The notes beneath the pieces were generated by a model, which ran no database searches, was not told where the DNA came from, and saw only the letters and a program-made list of their open reading frames with translations. This document shows, one piece after another, positions 15,975 through 24,735 of a stretch of DNA of 61,852 nt; the first letter of the stretch is position 1; each line of letters opens with the position of its first letter. The translations under genes were made by a program, and so were the position numbers. Origin of the DNA: an uncultured Collinsella sp. (GTDB lineage: Bacteria > Actinomycetota > Coriobacteriia > Coriobacteriales > Coriobacteriaceae); contig UQHO01000008.1 in NCBI GenBank assembly GCA_900540995.1, positions 1 through 61,852 on the forward strand, given 5' to 3'.

Positions 15975-17873
15975 TTAATCCAGCTCTTTCAAGCCATGTG
16001 CCAGCTGCCAGTACTCGCCGTGCTGGGCCAGAAGTTCCTCGTGGGTGCCGCGTTCGACGATGCGGCCGTGTTCGAGGACCATGATGGCGTCGGCGTCGCG
16101 GACGGTGGACAGGCGGTGCGCGATCATAAACGTGGTGCGGCCGCGCATGATGCGGTCCATGCCACGCTCGATGAGCTTTTCGGTGCGCGTGTCGATGGAG
16201 CTTGTGGCCTCGTCCAGGATGAGCACCGGCGGATCGGCCACGGCCACACGTGCGATGGCGAGCAGCTGACGCTGGCCCTGCGACAGGTTGGCGCCATCGG
16301 CTGTAACCGGCGTGTCGTAGCCTTGCGGCAGACGGCGGATAAACGAGTCGGCGCAGGCGGCCTCGGCAGCGGCGCGCACCTCCTCGTCGGTCGCGTCGAG
16401 CTTGCCAAAGCGGATGTTCTGCGCAATGGTGCCGCTAAACAGGTGCGTATCCTGCAACACAATGCCGAGCGACCCGCGCAGGCTGGCCTTGGCGATGTGC
16501 TTGACGTCGATGCCGTCGTACGTGATCTCGCCGTCATCGACCTCGTAGAAGCGGTTGATGAGGTTGGTGATGGTCGTCTTTCCGGCGCCCGTCGAACCCA
16601 CAAAAGCGATCTTTTGGCCCGGCTTGGCAAACAGGTTGAGATCCGTGAGCACGCGCGTGCCCGGCACGTAGGAAAAGTCCACGGCATGGAAGCGCACGTC
16701 GCCGGCAAGCGGCACCAGGCCAGTGACAAGCTCGGTGCCGTCGGCCGCCACCGCGCGACCCGCATCGTCAACCGAGGCAACATCGTGCAGATGCCCGTAC
16801 GTGCCCACGCCACGGCCCTCGGGAATCTTCCACGCCCACGCGGACTCGCCTGTCTGCACCAGCTCCACGCAGCCCTCGTCTACCTCGGGCTGCAGGTCCA
16901 TCGCGGCAAACAGGCGCTCGGCACCGGCCAGCGCGTTGAGCAAAAAGTTACCCAGCTGCGTAAACTGGTTGATGGGCATGGCCGCCTGGCGCACAAAGAC
17001 CAGGTAGCTCGCGAGCGCGCCCACGTCGGCCAGGCCGTTGATGCAGAGCATGCCGCCCGCCACCGCGACGATGGCGTAGTTGGCATACCCGATCACCACG
17101 GTCATGGGTACCATCGAGTTGGCGTAGGCCTGCGCGGCGCCACCGGTGCGGCGCAGCTCCTGGTTGCGCGCGTCAAAACCGGCAACGTTGGCCTGCTCGT
17201 GGTTAAAGACCTTGATGACCTTTTGGCCCGAGACCATCTCCTCAACGTATCCGTCCAAGTCGCCGAGCGACGCCTGCTGAGCGGCAAAGAAGCGCTTGGA
17301 GCGGATGCCCGAGTAGCGCGCGTACAGCACAATGGCCGCGTCGCACACGAGCGTGATAATCGTGAGCTGCCAATTGAGGATAATGAGCATGGCCGTAGTG
17401 CCGATGACCTGGATCGTCGCCTGAATAACGTTGGCAAAGCTGTTGTTGAGCGCCTCGGAGACCGTGTCGACATCGTTGGTAAAGAAGCTCATGATGTCGC
17501 CCGAGCGCGTGCTATCGAAATAGCTGAGCGGCAGTGTCTGGATATGCGCGAACAGGTCGCGGCGAATGTCTGACACTACGCGCTGGGCTGCGCGCACCAT
17601 GATTTGCGAATAGCCCAAGGCCGACAGCACGCCCGCGGCGTAGATGGCAGCCGTAAAGAGAACCTGCTTGGTGAGCAGCTCCTCGCCACCCGTGGCCAGG
17701 CCGTTGACGATGGGGCGCACCATGTATGTGCCGGCAAGACTCGCGATGGCGGCAATAGAGGCGAGCACGCCCACCGCGAGCAGCGAGAACTTGGCGTGGC
17801 CCATGTAGCTGAGCAGGCGGCGGAGCGTCTGTCCCAGATTGGCCGGACGGGCCTGAGCTGATGTCTTAGGCAT
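15975..17873 (-). CDS. ABC exporter, TMD-NBD half-transporter (active-site subunit)
   Basis: A 632-residue half-transporter: six transmembrane helices in the first 330 residues, then an ATP-binding domain with Walker A GSTGAGKTT, signature LSQGQRQL and Walker B VLILDEATSSID, including the catalytic glutamate. It pairs with the gene before it, whose Walker B lacks that glutamate, so the two form a heterodimer with one functional ATP site, as in LmrCD or TM287/288 multidrug exporters. The ATG 17873 overlaps the previous stop (ATGCCTAA, 8 bases), with GAAGGTGAG upstream. An insert of roughly 60 residues between membrane and nucleotide domains (about 365-425) is longer than usual. Confidence 0.87.
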   Translation of the reverse strand: MPKTSAQARPANLGQTLRRLLSYMGHAKFSLLAVGVLASIAAIASLAGTYMVRPIVNGLATGGEELLTKQVLFTAAIYAAGVLSALGYSQIMVRAAQRVVSDIRRDLFAHIQTLPLSYFDSTRSGDIMSFFTNDVDTVSEALNNSFANVIQATIQVIGTTAMLIILNWQLTIITLVCDAAIVLYARYSGIRSKRFFAAQQASLGDLDGYVEEMVSGQKVIKVFNHEQANVAGFDARNQELRRTGGAAQAYANSMVPMTVVIGYANYAIVAVAGGMLCINGLADVGALASYLVFVRQAAMPINQFTQLGNFLLNALAGAERLFAAMDLQPEVDEGCVELVQTGESAWAWKIPEGRGVGTYGHLHDVASVDDAGRAVAADGTELVTGLVPLAGDVRFHAVDFSYVPGTRVLTDLNLFAKPGQKIAFVGSTGAGKTTITNLINRFYEVDDGEITYDGIDVKHIAKASLRGSLGIVLQDTHLFSGTIAQNIRFGKLDATDEEVRAAAEAACADSFIRRLPQGYDTPVTADGANLSQGQRQLLAIARVAVADPPVLILDEATSSIDTRTEKLIERGMDRIMRGRTTFMIAHRLSTVRDADAIMVLEHGRIVERGTHEELLAQHGEYWQLAHGLKELD

Positions 17874-19689
17874 GGCACTCACCTTCTTCCATGGCTCGAA
17901 TTGATCCGCTGGGGACGGAGGAAAACGGACCATCCGCACCGTCGTCACCGTCGTCCGCATCCCCCGCGAACTCCATCTGCGAGGCGTAAATCTCCTGGTA
18001 GATGTTATCGCCCGCCAGCAGTTCCTCATGCGTGCCCACGCCATGGACACGCCCGTCATCCAGCACCACAATGCGATCGGCATCCATCACGCTCGCGATG
18101 CGCTGGGCAATGATGATCACCGTCGTATCGGGAATCTGCGCGATGTGCTCACGGATCTTGGCGTCGGTCGCCATATCGACCGCGCTGGTGGAGTCATCAA
18201 AAATGAGCACGCGCGGGTGCTTGAGCAGCGTGCGCGCGATGCACAGACGCTGCTTCTGTCCGCCCGAAACACCGGCACCGCCCTGGCCCAACTCGCCGTC
18301 CAGCCCGCCAATGCGGTCCAGGAACTCGTCCACACACGCCGCGCGGCAGGCACGCAGCAGTTCCTCGTCGGTGGCATCGGGCGCACCCCATTGCAGATTC
18401 TCGCGCACCGTGCCTGTAAACAGCACGTTCTTTTGCAGCACAATGCCCACGGCGTCGCGCAAGGCGACCAGGTCGTAGTCGCGCACGTCGCGCCCGCCCA
18501 CGAGCACGGCGCCCTCGGTCGCGTCGTACAGGCGCGCGATGAGCTGCACGAGCGAGCTCTTGCCCGAGCCCGTGCCGCCGAGCACGCCCACCGTGGAGCC
18601 CGGCTCGATGCGAAGGTCGATATGCTCGAGCACATCCTCGGCAGCATCCGCGCGGTACTTAAACGACACGTCGCGGAACTCGACACTTCCGTCGGCGACC
18701 TCGTGCACAGCCGCGTCTGCCGCAGGCGCCTGGATGAGCGATTGCTCGTCAATCACGCGCGAGATGCGCTCCACGCTGGCGAGTGCGCGCGTGAGCAGCA
18801 AAAACACGTTGGAGATCATCATGAGCGAGTTCATGATCAGTAGCACGTAGCTCATAAAGCCCGTGAGCGAGCCCACGCCCAGCTCGCCGGCGATAATCAT
18901 GCGCCCGCCGATCCACAGGATGGAGATGGCGGCCACGTACATCGACAGCTGAAACACCGGCAGGTTGAGCACGGCGTTGCCGAAGGTCTTTGTCGCCGTG
19001 TGCGCGAGCTCGGTATTGACGGTGTCGAACTTGGCCTCCTCGTGCTCGGCGCGCACATACGCCTTGACGGCGCGCACGGCGGTGAGGTCCTCCTGCACCA
19101 CGCCGTTGAGGTGGTCCATCGAGGTCTGCAGCTGGCGGTAGAGCGGGCTCACACGGTAGGTGATAATGCCCAGCACGATCGCCAGCACGGGCAGGATGAT
19201 CGCGAAGACCGTGGCGAGCGGGCGCGACAGCACTAGGGCATAGACCAGGCCGACGATGAGCGTCACCGGCCCGCGCACCATGGGACGAAAGCCGTTGCCG
19301 ATGGCGTTTTGGATGACGGTGATGTCGGTGGTCATGCGGGTGACAAGCGAGCTGGCGTCGTAGTTGTCCAGGTTGCCAAAGGCGAGCGTCTGGATCTTGC
19401 GATACTCGGTCTCGCGCAGATTGGCGCCCAGACCCGAGGCAACGCGGGCGGATGTGCGGGCATAGCCCAGGCCCAATACCAGCGAAAACGCCGCACACAC
19501 CAGCATGCACGCGCCCTGCAGCAGCATGTAGTTGACGTCGCCCGTGGGCACGCCCACGTCGATGATGTTGGCCATGATGACCGGGATAAACAGCTCAAGC
19601 GCGGTCTCGACCGAGACGAACATCACGCCGAGTATGGCATCGCGACGGTATGCCCCCAAATAGGAAAACAAGATTTTGAGATTGCGCAC
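17866..19689 (-). CDS. ABC exporter, TMD-NBD half-transporter (degenerate-site subunit)
   Basis: A 607-residue half-transporter: six membrane helices and an ATP-binding domain with Walker A GGTGSGKSS, signature VSGGQKQRL and Walker B VLIFDDSTSAVD. The residue after the Walker B aspartate is D instead of the catalytic E, typical of the degenerate site in heterodimeric type IV exporters. It is first in the operon and overlaps its partner by 8 bases. The start is a GTG at 19689 behind GGGGGATGAACC. Function: export of drugs or lipophilic compounds, substrate not predictable. Confidence 0.87.
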   Translation of the reverse strand: MRNLKILFSYLGAYRRDAILGVMFVSVETALELFIPVIMANIIDVGVPTGDVNYMLLQGACMLVCAAFSLVLGLGYARTSARVASGLGANLRETEYRKIQTLAFGNLDNYDASSLVTRMTTDITVIQNAIGNGFRPMVRGPVTLIVGLVYALVLSRPLATVFAIILPVLAIVLGIITYRVSPLYRQLQTSMDHLNGVVQEDLTAVRAVKAYVRAEHEEAKFDTVNTELAHTATKTFGNAVLNLPVFQLSMYVAAISILWIGGRMIIAGELGVGSLTGFMSYVLLIMNSLMMISNVFLLLTRALASVERISRVIDEQSLIQAPAADAAVHEVADGSVEFRDVSFKYRADAAEDVLEHIDLRIEPGSTVGVLGGTGSGKSSLVQLIARLYDATEGAVLVGGRDVRDYDLVALRDAVGIVLQKNVLFTGTVRENLQWGAPDATDEELLRACRAACVDEFLDRIGGLDGELGQGGAGVSGGQKQRLCIARTLLKHPRVLIFDDSTSAVDMATDAKIREHIAQIPDTTVIIIAQRIASVMDADRIVVLDDGRVHGVGTHEELLAGDNIYQEIYASQMEFAGDADDGDDGADGPFSSVPSGSIRAMEEGECHA

Positions 19690-19730
19690 GCAGGTTCATC
19701 CCCCATCAAACGTTGTTCGCAAACGCACGT

Positions 19731-19758
19731 ATTATTGCGCGCCGAGCGATGGTGTCAA
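19731..19758 (-). promoter_or_regulatory. promoter of the ABC exporter operon
   Basis: On the minus strand a perfect TTGACA (19753-19758) is followed after 16 bases by AATAAT (19731-19736), about 40 bases before the GTG start. Confidence 0.6.
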
Positions 19759-19877
19759 GTGTTCCGAAATCGATTTCTATAAGGCCGGCGCAGGCGCTAA
19801 GCCCGCGCGGCGCGCGATCGTATTCAAACCGAAATGATTGAAGGCAAGAATTTTTCGCCCCACCGGCAACATGGACC

Positions 19878-19908
19878 TTGACTCTACAATCGTTGTAGGG
19901 TTTTCACT
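19878..19908 (+). promoter_or_regulatory. MerR-type promoter/operator of the MATE-merR operon
   Basis: TTGACT (19878-19883) and TTCACT (19903-19908) are separated by 19 bases, the overlong spacer typical of MerR-controlled promoters. The spacer holds the perfect dyad CTACAA-TCG-TTGTAG (19884-19898). A MerR regulator is encoded as the second gene of the operon, so autoregulation and drug induction are likely. The predicted transcription start near 19915 excludes upstream in-frame start codons of the MATE gene. Confidence 0.75.
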
Positions 19909-19948
19909 ACACTGGTACGTAAACGAACCAAGCCAGAAAGCCCCGCTC

Positions 19949-21295
19949 ATGGAACACGACCTCACACGCGGTAATGTCCTCAAGACCATCGCGGTCTTCG
20001 CCCTGCCCTATATGCTCTCGTACTTTTTGCAGATGCTCTACGGCATGGCCGACCTGTACTTTATCGGACAGTTTAGCGGTGCCGCCGGCATCACCGCCGT
20101 GGGCAACGGCGCGCAGACGCTCTATATCATTACCGTGACGCTCGTGGGCCTGGCCATGGGAACGACCGTCATCGTCGGCCACGCCGTGGGGTCGCGCCGC
20201 TTTGACCGCGCCGAGGCCGCCATCGGCAACACCATCACGCTCTTTATGGGCGTCTCGGTGGTGTTGGCCGCGCTCTTGCTCGCGCTGTGCCCGCAGATCG
20301 TGGCACTCATCGGCACGCCGACCGAAGCCGTCGAGGGCACTGCCGCCTACCTGCGCATCTGTTTTATCGGCATTCCGTGTATCGCCGCATACAACATCCT
20401 CTCGGCCATCTTTCGCGGCCTGGGCGATTCGCGCTCGCCCATGTATGTGATCGGCGTGGCGTGCGTCATCAACATCGCGCTCGACTTTCTGCTCATTGGC
20501 CACATGGGGCTCGGCCCCGTGGGCGCGGCGCTTGGCACGGTGATCGCGCAGACGGCAAGTGTTGCCCTCGCACTCGTCTGGCTCAAGAGCCGCCGCACAA
20601 ACATCCACGTCAAGCGCAGCGACCTGCGTCCGCAGCCCGAGGTACTCGGCAGCATCCTTAAGATTGGCGTGCCCGTGGCCGTGCAGGACGGCTGCATCCA
20701 GGTAGCGTTTATGTTCATCACCGTTATCGCCAACCACCGCGGGCTGGTCGACGCCGCCGCCGTGGGCCTGGTCGAGAAGATGATCAGCTTTTTGTTCATC
20801 GTGCCGAGCTCCATGGGCGCCACCGTCAGCGCGCTCACGGCGCAAAACGCAGGCGCGGGCAAGGGCGACCGAGCACGTCAGGTGCTCAAGAACGCCATGA
20901 CCATCTCGGTAGTGTACGGCTGCCTGATCACGGCGCTCATGTGGCTGGTGGCACCGGCGTTTCTCGGCTTTTTTGCCAAGGACGCCGCGGTGATCGCAGC
21001 CGGCACCGGCTATATGCGCAGCTATATTTTCGATGCGATCTTCGCCGGCATTCACATATGCTTTAGTGGCTTTTTCGCCGCGTACGGCAGGAGCTACATC
21101 GGCTTTGCGCACAACGTGCTGGCCGTGGCGCTCATTCGCGTGCCGGGCGCGTGGCTGCTGTCGAACGCCTATTCCGACACGCTGTTTCCCATGGGCATCG
21201 CCTCGCCGTGTGGATCGATTCTATCGGCAGTCATTTGCGTGGTGGCGTTTACGGTGCTCAACCGCCGTGGCACTTTTGACAAGCTCGTGGCGTAG
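19949..21295 (+). CDS. MATE-family multidrug efflux transporter
   Basis: A 448-residue membrane protein with about 12 hydrophobic helices and MATE features: two similar halves, LPYMLSYFLQMLYGMADLYF in helix 1 and the glycine-rich stretch after it. MATE proteins export cationic drugs in exchange for Na+ or H+. ATG 19949 is chosen because the MerR-type promoter ends near 19908, which rules out starts at 19838 and 19871; the ribosome site (AGAAAG) is weak. The MerR gene follows after 57 bases on the same strand, so the pump and its regulator are one unit. Confidence 0.85.
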   Translation: MEHDLTRGNVLKTIAVFALPYMLSYFLQMLYGMADLYFIGQFSGAAGITAVGNGAQTLYIITVTLVGLAMGTTVIVGHAVGSRRFDRAEAAIGNTITLFMGVSVVLAALLLALCPQIVALIGTPTEAVEGTAAYLRICFIGIPCIAAYNILSAIFRGLGDSRSPMYVIGVACVINIALDFLLIGHMGLGPVGAALGTVIAQTASVALALVWLKSRRTNIHVKRSDLRPQPEVLGSILKIGVPVAVQDGCIQVAFMFITVIANHRGLVDAAAVGLVEKMISFLFIVPSSMGATVSALTAQNAGAGKGDRARQVLKNAMTISVVYGCLITALMWLVAPAFLGFFAKDAAVIAAGTGYMRSYIFDAIFAGIHICFSGFFAAYGRSYIGFAHNVLAVALIRVPGAWLLSNAYSDTLFPMGIASPCGSILSAVICVVAFTVLNRRGTFDKLVA

Positions 21296-21352
21296 CGGAG
21301 CGACGCAAGCCTTGGCGCCCCTCCCCTGCTTTTTACCGAAAGGAGCGGTCCT

Positions 21353-22201
21353 GTGACCGAAACATCCAGCGAACATACCGACGGCCTGCTCCGTATTGGC
21401 GAGGTAGCACGCCTGTTTAACCTGAGTGTTGGCACGCTGCGTCATTACGAGCAGATGGGCTTGCTGGAGCCGGCGCATATCGACCCTGCAAGCGGCTATC
21501 GCTACTACGGAGCGCGACAGCTCTCCACCCTCAACACCATCAGCAACCTGCGCGTTCTTGACTTGCCACTGGCGCAGATACGTGAGTTCGTGACCACGCG
21601 CGACGTGGACCTCATGCAGTGGCAGCTGGCTCAGCAGCAGGAGCTCATCGAGCGCAAGCGCCGCGAGCTGGAGCGCGTGTCGCGTAAGATCGATAACCGG
21701 CTTGCTCTGCTGCACGATGCCTTGAACACCGAGCTCGATACCATTTGCACAATCGATGCGCCCGAGCTTCGCTGCGCCGTGTTGCGCGAACGTGTCAAGC
21801 CTACCGACGCTTATGCGCTGGAGTGGCAGATTCGTCAGCTGCAGAAGGGCCAGCACGAGACCTTTGCCTTCCTGGGCAACTTAGGCGTCGGGATTAGCGC
21901 CGAGCGCCTGGCCGCCGGCGACTTTGACGGCTACGACGAAGTCTTTCTGCTGCTTGATGACACCGATGAGTACTTGGGCGACGTCGAGACACGGCCCGCC
22001 GCGCGCTGCCTGACCATAAGCTTCCGCGGCACGCACGGGCAAGCAGCCCCACGCTACAAGCAGCTGCTCGGCTATATGCGCGAGTACGGCCTGACACCAG
22101 CCGGTCCCTCACGCGAGATCGCCCTCATCGACGACATCATTAGCGACGACCCCACAACCTACGTGACGCAGATCACGGTGCCGGTTGCCCCAGCAAAGTA
22201 A
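21353..22201 (+). CDS. MerR-family regulator with effector-binding domain
   Basis: A 282-residue activator. Residues 9-78 form the MerR winged helix (RIGEVARLFNLSVGTLRHYE, then SGYRYYGARQL). A coiled coil of about 30 residues follows (ELIERKRRELERVSRK), and the C-terminal 160 residues resemble a GyrI/BmrR-like drug-binding domain. The GTG start at 21353 has AAAGGAG eight bases upstream. It is co-transcribed with the MATE pump and most probably acts on the 19-bp-spacer promoter at 19878-19908, twisting the DNA when it binds an effector. Confidence 0.85.
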   Translation: MTETSSEHTDGLLRIGEVARLFNLSVGTLRHYEQMGLLEPAHIDPASGYRYYGARQLSTLNTISNLRVLDLPLAQIREFVTTRDVDLMQWQLAQQQELIERKRRELERVSRKIDNRLALLHDALNTELDTICTIDAPELRCAVLRERVKPTDAYALEWQIRQLQKGQHETFAFLGNLGVGISAERLAAGDFDGYDEVFLLLDDTDEYLGDVETRPAARCLTISFRGTHGQAAPRYKQLLGYMREYGLTPAGPSREIALIDDIISDDPTTYVTQITVPVAPAK

Positions 22202-22242
22202 GAACTGCCCGGAAGGCATCGTGCTTCCGGGCGGTTCTTCAA
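22202..22242 (+). terminator. terminator of the MATE-merR operon
   Basis: GAACTGCCCGGAAG (22202-22215) pairs with CTTCCGGGCGGTTC (22224-22237) and is followed by TTCAATTT. Directly after the merR stop codon; ligA converges from the other side. Confidence 0.85.
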
Positions 22243-22258
22243 TTTGACTATCGATGCC

Positions 22259-24487
22259 TTAAGCCTGGGGCACCTGACCAGTAGCCAAGATCTGCTCGAG
22301 TGCGTCCTCGTCCAGCACGGGTACACCCAGCTGTTCGGCCTTGGTGAGCTTGGAGCCTGCCTTGGGGCCGGCGACCAGGTAGCTCGTCTTCTTTGACACA
22401 CTGCCCGAAACCTTGGCGCCGAGCACCTTGAGCGCCGCGCCCGCCTCATCGCGCGTGCGGTTGACGAGCGTACCGGTCAGCACAAACGTCAGGCCCGCAA
22501 GCGGCTGCGCGTCGGCGAGCTCGCCTGCTACGCCGGCATCGGCTGCAGCCTGCGCATGTACGGCGCCCAAGTCGACCTCGAGTGACAGGCCCGCTTGACG
22601 CAGGCGTTCCAGCACGGCAAGGTTCTCGGGCACAGCCAGGAACTGCTTGACGCTCGCTGCGATTTTGGGACCGATACCCTCGCACTCGGCGATGTCCTCT
22701 TCGCTCGCCAAGATGAGCTTGTCAATCGACAAGAATCGCTCAGCGATGACCTCACCCACGCTCTTGCCCACGTGGCGGATACCCAGGGCAAACAGCACGC
22801 GACCGAGCGGCTGGCTCTTGGACTTGTTAAGCTCGGCAATAATCTTCTCGGCCGTCTTGAGACCAACCGGAATGGGATCGCCCTTCTTAACGCCCTTTTT
22901 GCTGTTGGAGCTCGCGTACACGCGGCCCGTGTCCAGGCCGGCAATGTCGTCGACCGTGAGCTGGTAAAAGTCGGCGACGTCATGGATCAGACCGGCGGCG
23001 ATCATCTTGTCGACAATCTCGTCACCCAGGCCGTCCACGTCCATGCAGCCGCGGCTCACCCAGTGGAGCAAGCGCTCCTTGAGCTGTGCGGGGCAGTCGA
23101 TGGACACGCAACGGTAGGCAACCTCGCCGTCCTCGTGGACCACGGGGCTGCCGCACACGGGGCAGACCTCGGGCATGTGCCAGTCGACCGAATCGGCCGG
23201 GCGCTTATCGAGTACCGGGCCCACAACCTCGGGAATCACGTCGCCTGCCTTGTGCACGATGATAGTGTCGCCCTCGCGCACGTTCTTGCGACGGATCTCG
23301 TCGATGTTGTGCAGCGTGGCGCGCGCGATGGTAGAGCCGGCGACCGTCACCGGGTCGAACTCGGCGACCGGGGTGAGCACGCCGGTGCGGCCAACCTGAA
23401 TGCGGATCTCTCGCAGGATGGTCTGCTTTTCCTCGGGCGGGAACTTAAAGGCAATCGCCCAGCGCGGCGCGCGAGCGGTAAAGCCCAGGTCGAGCTGCTG
23501 CTGGAAACTGTCGACCTTTACAACCACACCGTCGATGTCGTAGTCCAGGTCACCGCGGTGCTCGAGCGCCTGGGCACAGAACTCGTGAACCTCGGCCGGT
23601 GTGGCGCAACGAGCCACGTTGGGGTTGACGCTAAAGCCGGCGCTACGCAGCCAATCGAGAAATTCGCGCTGGCTGTGAACGTGCAGCGGATCGGTATCGG
23701 CAATAGCGTAGATAAAGGTGGCCAGGTCGCGACGCGCCGTGACCTTGGGATCCTTCTGACGCAGGCTGCCAGCGGCAGCGTTGCGCGGGTTGGCAAAGGG
23801 GTCGCGGCCCTCGGCATCGGCCTCTTCATTCAGACGAACAAAGCTGCCCTTGGGCATATAGACCTCGCCGCGTACCTCAATGGTGCGCTCGCGGTCGGCG
23901 CCCATGTGGGCAAGCGCCGGCTCGGACAGGTGCATGGGCACGTCCTTGATGGTACGGACGTTGAGCGACACGTCCTCGCCCGTGGTGCCATCGCCACGTG
24001 TGGCCGCACGTACGAAGGTGCCGTTTTGGTAGGTAAGTGCCACGCCCAGACCGTCGATCTTAAGCTCGCAGGCATAGGTGACGCTACCGGCACCGAGCGC
24101 ATCCTCGGTGCGCTGGAGCCACGCGTCGAGTTCGTCCAGATCCATGGCATCGTCCATGGAATACATGCGCGCCATGTGCGTGACCGGCGTAAACTGCTCG
24201 CTCACGTAGCCGCCCACGCGCTGGGTATAGCTGTCGGGCGTCACCAGGTCGGGGTAGGTCGCCTCGATTTCCTGCAGCTCAACGAGCATTTTGTCAAAGG
24301 CGGCGTCTGTGATCTCGGGCGCGTCGAGCATGTAGTAGCGATAAGCGTGGTAATCGAGCTCGTGGCGCAGCTCGGCCGCACGCGCTGCCGCCTGGGCACG
24401 GGCATCGGCCGGTGCAGCGACATCCGCGCTCGCGGGCGTCTCGGTATCGATGTCCACGCCGTCACCAAACAGGCTCGATTGCTCCAT
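22259..24487 (-). CDS. ligA: NAD-dependent DNA ligase LigA
   Basis: A 742-residue essential ligase that seals nicks using NAD+. Domain Ia (YHAYRYYMLDAPEITDAAFD) binds NMN; the adenylation motif KIDG gives the AMP-lysine at K143; the OB fold follows. A zinc finger has CPVC and a later C-x5-C pair; helix-hairpin-helix repeats and a C-terminal BRCT domain (LTFVLTGTLVNRTRDEA) complete the standard order. About 30 acidic, alanine-rich residues precede the usual N-terminus. It looks monocistronic and convergent with the merR operon. Confidence 0.96.
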   Translation of the reverse strand: MEQSSLFGDGVDIDTETPASADVAAPADARAQAAARAAELRHELDYHAYRYYMLDAPEITDAAFDKMLVELQEIEATYPDLVTPDSYTQRVGGYVSEQFTPVTHMARMYSMDDAMDLDELDAWLQRTEDALGAGSVTYACELKIDGLGVALTYQNGTFVRAATRGDGTTGEDVSLNVRTIKDVPMHLSEPALAHMGADRERTIEVRGEVYMPKGSFVRLNEEADAEGRDPFANPRNAAAGSLRQKDPKVTARRDLATFIYAIADTDPLHVHSQREFLDWLRSAGFSVNPNVARCATPAEVHEFCAQALEHRGDLDYDIDGVVVKVDSFQQQLDLGFTARAPRWAIAFKFPPEEKQTILREIRIQVGRTGVLTPVAEFDPVTVAGSTIARATLHNIDEIRRKNVREGDTIIVHKAGDVIPEVVGPVLDKRPADSVDWHMPEVCPVCGSPVVHEDGEVAYRCVSIDCPAQLKERLLHWVSRGCMDVDGLGDEIVDKMIAAGLIHDVADFYQLTVDDIAGLDTGRVYASSNSKKGVKKGDPIPVGLKTAEKIIAELNKSKSQPLGRVLFALGIRHVGKSVGEVIAERFLSIDKLILASEEDIAECEGIGPKIAASVKQFLAVPENLAVLERLRQAGLSLEVDLGAVHAQAAADAGVAGELADAQPLAGLTFVLTGTLVNRTRDEAGAALKVLGAKVSGSVSKKTSYLVAGPKAGSKLTKAEQLGVPVLDEDALEQILATGQVPQA

Positions 24488-24673
24488 AGCGGCACTCCTT
24501 CGCTCGATTTCAAACGGATACTAGAGTACCACCGGTCGCAATGGGGCCGAATAACCCTTTCGAACCGCACCGAATCGGCAGCCGCCAGACCGAGGTGGAT
24601 AGCGCGATCAAACCATGTCCTTGCCATTTCTAAATAATCCGTTTTCCTCCGTCCCCAACAGATCAATGAGAAA

Positions 24674-24709
24674 AGAGGGGCTGTCCCACGTTGATGGGAC
24701 AGCCCCTCT
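24674..24709 (-). terminator. terminator between htrA and ligA
   Basis: AGAGGGGCTGTCCCA and TGGGACAGCCCCTCT form a perfect 15-bp stem with a 6-base loop, directly after the htrA stop codon on the minus strand, followed there by TTTTCTC. The rest of the 24488-24735 gap holds only the presumed ligA promoter region. Confidence 0.85.
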
Positions 24710-24735
24710 GGCTTCGATATGTGCAATACGGCCCG

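Noticed and set aside
15966..17573. 535-codon open frame on the plus strand
   Set aside because: Antisense to an intact ABC exporter gene; no ribosome site or recognisable domain.
22595..24637. 680-codon open frame on the plus strand
   Set aside because: Antisense to ligA; arises from GC-rich third positions.
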